64,000 nt of DNA from the NCBI GenBank assembly GCA_964036045.1, contig OZ038382.1, positions 41,432,090 to 41,496,089 on the forward strand, written 5' to 3'. A model generated the notes under the pieces. The model was given only the letters and a program-made list of their open reading frames with translations. It had not been told where the DNA came from and made no database searches. Every line of letters begins with the position of its first letter. Within the stretch, counting starts at the first letter, position 1. Positions 1 through 7,630 of the stretch are shown piece after piece. This stretch comes from Eutreptiella sp. 'Long Island Sound 2002' (lineage: Eukaryota; Euglenozoa; Euglenophyceae; Eutreptiales; Eutreptiaceae). Position numbers and translations under genes: made by a program.

Positions 1-64
1 CGGAACGCTGAAGGGGGAGCTGCAATAACTTGACAGAAAGGCCCGAATTCAATTTTGAGATATT
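1..64 (+). repeat. Partial satellite unit at the left edge
   Basis: This is the last 64 bp of a monomer cut by the window edge, from CGGAACGCTGAAGG to GAGATATT. It carries the variant AAAGGCCCG, where the consensus reads AAAGTCCCG. The same variant recurs at about 2545. The array therefore continues upstream of base 1. Confidence 0.95.
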
Positions 65-553
65 GTGTCGGCAAGTATCACCGCACTTCATTATGAAAGC
101 ACCTGGCTCTCACACCAAGCCATACCATACCATGCCAAGCCAAGCCAGCCATGCCTTGGCTTGACGAGACGAGGCGAGCGAGCGCGCGCGCGCGGGGGTG
201 GCGGGGGGTGCAGTGGCAGTGTGGGTGTGTGGTGGCAGTGGACCAGAGCGAAAACTTCAACGGGTAGGGTGAAAGGTGCCACTTTACGAAAGCACGCGTA
301 CAGCCTAGCCAACCACCACGCAGCAACCTGAAAATCCAATAAATGTGGCGTACCAAAATGAAACTTTTTTGCAAAAATATGGAACATGCCCCTTCTAAAT
401 TTTCTTCTAATGCCTTCCTGGAACGCTGAAGGGGGAGCTGCAATAACTTGACAGAAGGTCCCGAATTCAATTTTGAGATATTGTGTCGGCAAGTATCACC
501 ACACTTCATTATGAAAGCACCTGGCTCTCACACCAAGCCATACCATACCATGC

Positions 554-581
554 CAAGCCAAGCCAGCCATGCCTTGGCTTG
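554..581 (+). repeat. Inverted repeat in the monomer (9-bp arms, 10-nt loop), representative copy
   Basis: Left arm CAAGCCAAG (554-562) is the exact reverse complement of right arm CTTGGCTTG (573-581), around the loop CCAGCCATGC. It is present in nearly every unit at the same offset (about 72-99 of the monomer) and is missing from the odd unit at 7175. It could extrude a cruciform or form a hairpin in a transcript. No function can be assigned from sequence alone. Confidence 0.8.
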
Positions 582-590
582 ACGAGACGA

Positions 591-612
591 GGCGAGCGAG
601 CGCGCGCGCGCG
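591..612 (+). repeat. Alternating CG tract (GCGA repeats then (CG)6), representative copy
   Basis: GGCGAGCGAG is followed by six CG dinucleotides. Alternating CG is the classic Z-DNA-prone sequence under negative supercoiling. The tract is the main site of length change in the array. Units starting at 4662, 22417, 39966, 47913 and 52520 carry one extra 4-bp GAGC step. Units at 29108, 30360, 33284, 34536, 45409 and 47079 lack one CG step. Several units replace the last CG by GG. Confidence 0.8.
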
Positions 613-659
613 GGGGTGGCGGGGGGTGCAATGGCAGTGTGGGTGTGTGGTGGCAGTGG
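612..659 (+). other. G-rich / GT-rich run with G-quadruplex potential, representative copy
   Basis: The run reads GGGGG, T, GG, C, GGGGGG, then after TGCAATGGCAGTGT the elements GGG, TGTGT, GG, T, GG, and ends GGCAGTGG. Two long G runs, one GGG and several GG pairs lie on one strand within 48 bp, so intramolecular quadruplexes are plausible but not strict (only three runs of three or more). It directly abuts the CG tract and hairpin, giving a dense non-B-DNA module repeated once per 418 bp. Confidence 0.6.
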
Positions 660-711
660 ACCAGAGCGAAAACTTCAACGGGTAGGGCGAAAGGTGCCAC
701 TTTACGAAAGC

Positions 712-717
712 ACGCGT
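712..717. other. ACGCGT (MluI-type) site, about one per unit
   Basis: ACGCGT occurs once per monomer in CACGCGTACAG. It is lost by a CpG transition (CACGTGTAC) in the units starting at 11809, 13899, 20171, 25765 and 52520. It contains two CpGs, so it is informative about methylation. Confidence 0.8.
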
Positions 718-755
718 ACAGCCTAGCCAACCACCACGCAGCAACCTGAAAATCC

Positions 756-761
756 AATAAA
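756..761 (+). other. AATAAA hexamer, one per unit
   Basis: AATAAA lies in TCCAATAAATGTGG once per monomer on the plus strand. It matches the eukaryotic polyadenylation hexamer. With no gene upstream I treat it as a sequence match only. It could end any transcript running through the array in this direction. It is lost in the units near 23950 (AATCAA) and 25620 (AAAAAA). Confidence 0.4.
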
Positions 762-783
762 TGTGGCGTACCAAAATGAAACT

Positions 784-795
784 TTTTTGCAAAAA
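784..795. repeat. Perfect 12-bp palindrome TTTTTGCAAAAA, representative copy
   Basis: A self-complementary TTTTTGCAAAAA lies inside the A/T-rich part (AAACTTTTTTGCAAAAATATGG). Phased A/T tracts such as these bend DNA. Single-base variants interrupt it in several units, for example AAACATTTTTGC near 4126 and AAACTATTTTGC near 25227. Confidence 0.7.
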
Positions 796-830
796 TATGG
801 AACATGCCCCTTCTAAATTTTCTTCTAATG

Positions 831-850
831 CCTTCCCGGAACGCTGAAGG
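831..850 (+). repeat. Short hairpin CCTTC / GAAGG, representative copy
   Basis: CCTTC (831-835) pairs with GAAGG (846-850) around a 10-nt loop, CCGGAACGCT. An alternative 7-bp pairing joins CCCCTTC (807-813) and GAAGGGG (846-852). It is weak and reported only because it recurs in each unit. Confidence 0.4.
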
Positions 851-880
851 GGGAGCTGCAATAACTTGACAGAAAGTCCC

Positions 881-886
881 GAATTC
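881..886. other. GAATTC (EcoRI-type) site, about one per unit
   Basis: GAATTC lies in CCCGAATTCAATTT near the end of each monomer. Substitutions destroy it near 12209 (GAGTTC), 24910 (CAATTC), 52500 (GGATTC) and 62547 (GAATTG). It therefore predicts a 418-bp ladder with rare dimers. Confidence 0.85.
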
Positions 887-2572
887 AATTTTGAGATATT
901 GTGTCGGCAAGTATCACCACACTTCATTATGAAAGCACCTGGCTCTCACACCAAGCCATACCATACCATGCCAAGCCAAGCCAGCCATGCCTTGGCTTGA
1001 CGAGACGAGGCGAGCGAGCGCGCGCGCGCGGGGGTGGCGGGGGGTGCAATGGCAGTGTGGGTGTGTGGTGGCAGTGGACCAGAACAAAAACTTCAACCGG
1101 TAGGGCGAAAGGTGCCACTTTACGAAAGCACGCGTACAGCCTAGCCAACCACCACGCAGCAACCTGAAAATCCAATAAATGTGGCGGACCAAAATGAAAC
1201 TTTTTTGCAAAAATATGGAACATGCCCCTTCTAAATTTTCTTCTAATGCCTTCCCGGAACGCTGAAGGGGGAGCTGCAATAACTTGACAGAAAGTCCCGA
1301 ATTCAATTTTGAGATATTGTGTCGGCAAGTATCACCACACTTCATTATGAAAGCACCTGGCTCTCACACCAAGCCATACCATACCATGCCAAGCCAGGCC
1401 AGCCATGCCTTGGCTTGACGAGACGAGGCGAGCGAGCGCGCGCGCGCGGGGGTGGCGGGGGGTGCAATGGCAGTGTGGGTGTGTGGTGGCAGTGGACCAG
1501 AGCGAAAACTTCAACGGGTAGGGCGAAAGGTGCCACTTTACGAAAGCACGCGTACAGCCTAGCCAACCACCACGCAGCAACCTGAAAATCCAATAAATGT
1601 GGCGTACCAAAATGAAACTTTTTTGCAAAAATATGGAACATGCCCCTTCTAAATTTTCTTCTAATGCCTTCCCCGAACGCTGAAGGGGGAGCTGCAATAA
1701 CTTGACAGAAAGTCCCGAATTCAATTTTGAGATATTGTGTCGGCAAGTATCACCGCACTTCATTATGAAAGCACCTGGTTCTCACACCAAGCCATACCAT
1801 ACCATGCCAAGCCAAGCCAGCCATGCCTTGGCTTGACGAGACGGGGCGAGCGAGCGCGCGCGCGCGGGGGTGGCGGGGGGTGCAATGGCAGTGTGGGTGT
1901 GTGGTGGCAGTGGACCAGAGCGAAAACTTCAACGGGTAGGGCGAAAGGTGCCACTTTACGAAAGCACGCGTACAGCCTAGCCAACCACCACGCAGCAACC
2001 TGAAAATCCAATAAATGTGGCGTACCAAAATGAAACTTTTTTGCAAAAATATGGAACATGCCCCTTCTAAATTTTCTTCTAATGCCTTCCCGGAACGCTG
2101 AAGGGGGAGCTGCAATAACTTGACAGAAAGTCCCGAATTCAATTTTGAGATATTGTGTCGGCAAGTATCACCGCACTTCATTATGAAAGCACCTGGCTCT
2201 CACACCAAGCCATACCATACCATGCCAAGCCAAGCCAGCCATGCCTTGGCTTGACGAGACGAGGCGAGCGAGCGCGCGCGCGCGGGGGTGGCGGGGGGTG
2301 CAATGGCAGTGTGGGTGTGTGGTGGCAGTGGACCAGAGCGAAAACTTCAACGGGTAGGGCGAAAGGTGCCACTTTACGAATACACGCGTACAGCCTAGCC
2401 AACCACCACGCAGCAACCTGAAAATCCAATAAATGTGGCGTACCAAAATGAAACTTTTTTGCAAAAATATGGAACATGCCCCTTCTAAATTTTCTTCTAA
2501 TGCCTTCCCGGAACGCTGAAGGGGGAGCTGCAATAACTTGACAGAAAGGCCCGAATTCAATTTTGAGATATT

Positions 2573-5083
2573 GTGTCGGCAAGTATCACCGCACTTCATT
2601 ATGAAAGCACCTGGCTCTCACACCAAGCCATACCATACCATGCCAAGCCAAGCCAGCCATGCCTTGGCTTGACGAGACGAGGCGAGCGAGCGCGCGCGCG
2701 CGGGGGTGGCGGGGGGTGCAGTGGCAGTGTGGGTGTGTGGTGGCAGTGGACCAGAGCGAAAACTTCAACGGGTAGGGTGAAAGGTGCCACTTTACGAAAG
2801 CACGCGTACAGCCTAGCCAACCACCACGCAGCAACCTGAAAATCCAATAAATGTGGCGTACCAAAATGAAACTTTTTTGCAAAAATATGGAACATGCCCC
2901 TTCTAAATTTTCTTCTAATGCCTTCCCGGAACGCTGAAGGGGGAGCTGCAATAACTTGACAGAAAGTCCCGAATTCAATTTTGAGATATTGTGTCGGCAA
3001 GTATCACCACACTTCATTATGAAAGCACCTGGCTCTCACACCAAGCCATACCATACCATGCCAAGCCAAGCCAGCCATGCCTTGGCTTGACGAGACGAGG
3101 CGAGCGAGCGCGCGCGCGCGGGGGTGGCGGGGGGTGCAATGGCAGTGTGGGTGTGTGGTGGCAGTGGACCAGAACAAAAACTTCAACGGGTAGGGCGAAA
3201 GGTGCCACTTTACGAAAGCACGCGTACAGCCTAGCCAACCACCACGCAGCAACCTGAAAATCCAATAAATGTGGCGTACCAAAATGAAACTTTTTTGCAA
3301 AAATATGGAACATGCCCCTTCTAAATTTTCTTCTAATGCCTTCCCGGAACGCTGAAGGGGGAGCTGCAATAACTTGACAGAAAGTCCCGAATTCAATTTT
3401 GAGATATTGTGTCGGCAAGTATCACCACACTTCATTATGAAAGCACCTGGCTCTCACACCAAGCCATACCATACCATGCCAAGCCAAGCCAGCCATGCCT
3501 TGGCTTGACGAGACGAGGCGAGCGAGCGCGCGCGCGCGGGGGTGGCGGGGGGTGCAATGGCAGTGTGGGTGTGTGGTGGCAGTGGACCAGAGCGAAAACT
3601 TCAACGGGTAGGGCGAAAGGTGCCACTTTACGAAAGCACGCGTACAGCCTAGCCAGCCACCACGCAGCAACCTGAAAATCCAATAAATGTGGCGTACCAA
3701 AATTGAACTTTTTTGCAAAAATATGGAACATGCCCCTTCTAAATTTTCTTCTAATGCCTTCCCGGAACGCTGAAGGGGGAGCTGCAATAACTTGACAGAA
3801 AGTCCCGAATTCAATTTTGAGATATTGTGTCGGCAGGTATCACCACACTTCATTATGAAAGCACCTGGCTCTCACACCAAGCCATACCATACCATGCCAA
3901 GCCAAGCCAGCCATGCCTTGGCTTGACGAGACGAGGCGAGCGAGCGCGCGCGCGCGGGGGTGGCGGGGGGTGCAATGGCAGTGTGGGTGTGTGGTGGCAG
4001 TGGACCAGAGCGAAAACTTCAACGGGTAGGGCGAAAGGTGCCACTCTACGAAAGCACGCGTACAGCCTAGCCAACCACCACGCAGCAACCTGAAAATCCA
4101 ATAAATGTGGCGTACCAAAATGAAACATTTTTGCAAAAATATGGAACATGCCCCTTCTAAATTTTCTTCTAATGCCTTCCCCGAACGCTGAAGGGGGAGC
4201 TGCAATAACTTGACAGAAAGTCCCGAATTCAATTTTGAGATATTGTGTCGGCAAGTATCACCGCACTTCATTATGAAAGCACCTGGCTCTCACACCAAGC
4301 CATACCATACCATGCCAAGCCAAGCCAGCCATGCCTTGGCTTGACGAGACGAGGCGAGCGAGCGCGCGCGCGCGGGGGTGGCGGGGGGTGCAATGGCAGT
4401 GTGGGTGTGTGGTGGCAGTGGACCAGAGCGAAAACTTCAACGGGTAGGGCGAAAGGTGCCACTTTACGAAAGCACGCGTACAGCCTAGCCAACCACCACG
4501 CAGCAACCTGAAAATCCAATAAATGTGGCGTACCAAAATGAAACTTTTTTGCAAAAATATGGAACATGCCCCTTCTAAATTTTCTTCTAATGCCTTCCTG
4601 GAACGCTGAGGGGGAGCTGCAATAACTTGACAGAAAGTCCCGAATTCAATTTTGAGATATTGTGTCGGCAAGTATCACCACACTTCATTATGAAAGCACC
4701 TGGCTCTCACACCAAGCCATACCATACCATGCCAAGCCAAGCCAGCCATGCCTTGGCTTGACGAGACGAGGCGAGCGAGCGAGCGCGCGCGCGGGGGGGT
4801 GGCGGGGGGTGCAATGGCAGTGTGGGTGTGTGGTGGCAGTGGACCAGAGCGAAAACTTCAACGGGTAGGGCGAAAGGTGCCACTTTACGAAAGCACGCGT
4901 ACAGCCTAGCCAACCACCACGCAGCAACCTGAAAATCCAATAAATGTGGCGTACCAAAATGAAACTTTTTTGCAAAAATATGGAACATGCCCCTTCTAAA
5001 TTTTCTTCTAATGCCTTCCCGGAACGCTGAAGGGGGAGCTGCAATAACTTGACAGAAAGTCCCGAATTCAATTTTGAGATATT
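2573..5083 (+). repeat. Six-unit block, copy 2 (higher-order repeat)
   Basis: Unit 2573 repeats the GTGCAGTGGCAG / TAGGGTGAAAG markers of unit 65. Unit 2991 repeats AGAACAAAAAC of unit 901. Unit 3827 repeats the CCCCGAACG end of unit 1319, and unit 4245 repeats CACCGCAC of unit 1737. Unit 3409 has private variants (AGCCAGCCACC, AAATTGAAC). Unit 4245 ends with a 1-bp deletion (CTGAGGGGG). Unit 4662 has the extra GAGC step and ends with the variant CGGCAGGTATC at 5090. Confidence 0.7.
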
Positions 5084-7174
5084 GTGTCGGCAGGTATCAC
5101 CACACTTCATTATGAAAGCACCTGGCTCTCACACCAAGCCATACCATACCATGCCAAGCCAAGCCAGCCATGCCTTGGCTTGACGAGACGAGGCGAGCGA
5201 GCGCGCGCGCGCGGGGCTGGCGGGGGGTGCAATGGCAGTGTGGGTGTGTGGTGGCAGTGGACCAGAGCGAAAACTTCAACGGGTAGGGCGAAAGGTGCCA
5301 CTTTACGAAAGCACGCGTACAGCCTAGCCAACCACCACGCAGCAACCTGAAAATCCAATAAATGTGGCGTACCAAAATGAAACTTTTTTGCAAAAATATG
5401 GAACATGCCCCTTCTAAATTTTCTTCTAATGCCTTCCCGGAACGCTGAAGGGGGAGCTGCAATAACTTGACAGAAAGTCCCGAATTCAATTTTGAGATAT
5501 TGTGTCGGCAAGTATCACCGCACTTCATTATGAAAGCACCTGGCTCTCACACCAAGCCATACCATACCATGCCAAGCCAAGCCAGCCATGCCTTGGCTTG
5601 ACGAGACGAGGCGAGCGAGCGCGCGCGCGCGGGGGTGGCGGGGGGTGCAATGGCAGTGTGGGTGTGTGGTGGCAGTTGACCAGAGCGAAAACTTCAACGG
5701 GTAGGGCGAAAGGTGCCACTTTACGAAAGCACGCGTACAGCCTAGCCAACCACAACGCAGCAACCTGAAAATCCAATAAATGTGGCGTACCAAAATGAAA
5801 CTTTTTTGCAAAAATATGGAACATGCCCCTTCTAAATTTTCTTCTAATGCCTTCCCGGAACGCTGAAGGGGGAGCTGCAATAACCTGACAGAAAGTCCCG
5901 AATTCAATTTTGAGATATTGTGTCGGCAAGTATCACCACACTTCATTATGAAAGCACCTGGCTCTCACACCAAGCCATACCATACCATGCCAAGCCAAGC
6001 CAGCCATGCCTTGGCTTGACGAGACGAGGCGAGCGAGCGCGCGCGCGCGGGGGTGGCGTGGGGTTGCAATGGCAGTGTGGGTGTGTGGTGGCAGTGGACC
6101 AGAGCGAAAACTTCAACGGGTAGGGAGAAAGGTGCCACTTTACGAAAGCACGCGTACAGCCTAGCCAACCACAACGCAGCAACCTGAAAATCCAATAAAT
6201 GTGGCGTACCAAAATGAAACTTTTTTGCAAAAATATGGAACATGCCCCTTCTAAATTTTCTTCTAATGCCTTCCCGGAACGCTGAAGGGGGAGCTGCAAT
6301 AACCTGACAGAAAGTCCCGAATTCAATTTTGAGATATTGTGTCGGCAAGTATCACCACACTTCATTATGAAAGCACCTGGCTCTCACACCAAGCCATACC
6401 ATACCATGCCAAGCCAAGCCAGCCATGCCTTGGCTTGACGAGACGAGGCGAGCGAGCGCGCGCGCGCGGGGGTGGCGGGGGGTGCAATGGCAGTGTGGGT
6501 GTGTGGTGGCAGTGGACCAGAGCGAAAACTTCAACGGGTAGGGCGAAAGGTGCCACTTTACGAAAGCACGCGTACAGCCTAGCCAACCACCACGCAGCAA
6601 CCTGAAAATCCAATAAATGTGGCGTACCAAAATGAAACTTTTTTGCAAAAATATGGAACATGCCCCTTCTAAATTTTCTTCTAATGCCTTCCCCGAACGC
6701 TGAAGGGGGAGCTGCAATAACTTGACAGAAAGTCCCGAATTCAATTTTGAGATATTGTGTCGGCAAGTATCACCACACTTCATTATGAAAGCACCTGGCT
6801 CTCACACCAAGCCATACCATACCATGCCAAGCCAAGTCAGCCATGCCTTGGCTTGACGAGACGAGGCGAGCGAGCGCGCGCGCGCGGGGGTGGCGGGGGG
6901 TGCAATGGCAGTGTGGGTGTGTGGTGGCAGTGGAACAGAGCGAAAACTTCAACGGGTAGGGCGAAAGGTGCCACTTTACGAAAGCACGCGTACAGCCTAG
7001 CCAACCACCACGCAGCAACCTGAAAATCCAATAAATGTGGCGTACCAAAATGAAACTTTTTTGCAAAAATATGGAACATGCCCCTTCTAAATTTTCTTCT
7101 AATGCCTTCCCGGAACGCTGAAGGGGGAGCTGCAATAACTTGACAGAAAGTCCCGAATTCAATTTTGAGATATT
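5084..7174 (+). repeat. Five satellite monomers (5084, 5502, 5920, 6339, 6757)
   Basis: These are ordinary units with private changes. Unit 5084 has GGGGCTGGCGG. Units 5502 and 5920 share ACCACAACGC and AACCTGAC, which marks them as a recent pair. Unit 5920 also has a 1-bp insertion (GGCGTGGGGTTGCAA). Unit 6339 ends with CCCCGAACG. Unit 6757 has AAGTCAGCC and GTGGAACAG. Nothing else is present. Confidence 0.9.
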
Positions 7175-7630
7175 GTGTCGGCAAGTATCACCACACTTCA
7201 TTATGAAAGCACCTGGCTCTCACACCAAGCCATACAGATTTCGACAAAAACAGAGTCCGTGTTCATCCTGCTTGAGGTGCCTGTAGTGCCTCGCAGTTTC
7301 AAACACGAGGGCAAGTGCAGAAGGTCAAAAAAAGTTTTGAAAAGGGTGGCGGGGGGTGCAATGGCACTGTGGGTGTGTGGTGGCAGTGGTCCAGAGCGAA
7401 AACTTCAACGGGTAGGGCGAAAGGTGCCACTTTACGAAAGCACGCGTACAGCCTAGCCAACCACCACGCAGCAACCTGAAAATCCAATAAATGTGGCGTA
7501 CCAAAATGAAACTTTTTTGCAAAAATATGGAACATGCCCCTTCTCAATTTTCTTCTAATGCCTTCCCGGAACGCTGAAGGGGGAGCTGCAATAACTTGAC
7601 AGAAAGTCCCGAATTCAATTTTGAGATATT
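7175..7630 (+). repeat. Chimeric 456-bp satellite unit with replaced GC module
   Basis: This unit has normal satellite sequence at both ends. Bases 7236-7343 (108 bp) replace the 70 bp that in a normal unit run from the second CATACC through the inverted repeat and CG tract to the first G run. The net gain of 38 bp explains the 456-bp length. The flanks are in register with their neighbours. It also has private substitutions just downstream (GGCACTGTGG, GTGGTCCAGAG) and TTCTCAATTTTC near 7542. It is the only unit of this type in the window. Confidence 0.9.
7236..7343. other. Non-satellite 108-bp segment inside the satellite array
   Basis: This is unique sequence beginning AGATTTCGACAAAAACAGAG and ending AAAAAAGTTTTGAAAA. 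It lacks the inverted repeat, the CG tract and the CCATAC micro-repeats of the segment it replaces. It contains GTGCCT twice (within GAGGTGCCTGTAGTGCCTC). I see no terminal inverted repeats, no target-site duplication and no poly(A) tail, so it does not look like a simple transposon insertion. It is open in the plus-strand frame of the unit, but there is no evidence that it codes. Its origin is unknown. Confidence 0.85.

Larger units (their letters stand above)
483..900 (+). repeat. Reference satellite monomer (418 bp)
   Basis: This unit is close to the consensus and is used for describing monomer anatomy. Its order is: unit start GTGTCGG; micro-repeat zone with ACCATACCATGCC; inverted repeat 554-581; CG tract 591-612; G/GT-rich run 612-659; CpG-rich middle with ACGCGT at 712-717; AATAAA at 756-761; A/T palindrome 784-795; weak hairpin 831-850; GAATTC at 881-886. 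I see no similarity between the two halves, so 418 bp appears to be the basic period and not a dimer of about 209 bp. No tRNA-like or SINE-like internal promoter boxes were found by eye. Confidence 0.93.
65..2572 (+). repeat. Six-unit block, copy 1 (higher-order repeat)
   Basis: Units start at 65, 483, 901, 1319, 1737 and 2155. Diagnostic variants are: GTGCAGTGGCAG and TAGGGTGAAAG in unit 65; AGAACAAAAAC in unit 901; CCCCGAACG at the end of unit 1319; CACCGCAC in units 65, 1737 and 2155; GAATACACGCG in unit 2155. The same markers reappear about 2508 bp (six units) further on, except the AGAACAAAAAC marker, which is only five units away. Confidence 0.75.

Noticed and set aside
65-331. Recurrent 88-codon plus-strand frame in each unit
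   Set aside because: It begins at a GTG and not an ATG, is low-complexity where it crosses the CG and G tracts (Arg/Ala/Gly runs), resembles no protein I know, and varies between units without sparing codon sense. It is a by-product of the repeat.
741-900. CENP-B box
   Set aside because: I looked for the pattern NTTCGNNNNANNCGGGN on both strands. Near matches (around CTTCAACGGGT and the reverse of TCCCGAATT) fail the required spacing or key bases.
867-900. Bacterial-type promoter (TTGACA followed by an AT-rich hexamer)
   Set aside because: TTGACA is present in each unit, but there is no good -10 element at 16-18 bp, no gene follows, and the context is eukaryotic satellite.
483-900. 418 bp as a dimer of a roughly 209-bp nucleosomal unit
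   Set aside because: The two halves show no visible similarity, so there is no sequence support for a dimeric origin. The fit to two nucleosome lengths may be chance.
483-900. SINE- or tRNA-derived monomer
   Set aside because: No convincing A-box/B-box pair, tRNA-like fold or A-rich tail was seen.
496-927. Recurrent 143- and 133-codon minus-strand frames in each unit
   Set aside because: Two overlapping frames are open in the same DNA because the sequence has few stops on that strand. 418 bp is not a multiple of three, indels break the frames freely, and no domain is recognisable. I do not call genes.
7236-7343. Transposon insertion in unit 7175
   Set aside because: The segment replaces 70 bp instead of being inserted, and shows no terminal inverted repeats, target-site duplication or poly(A) tail.
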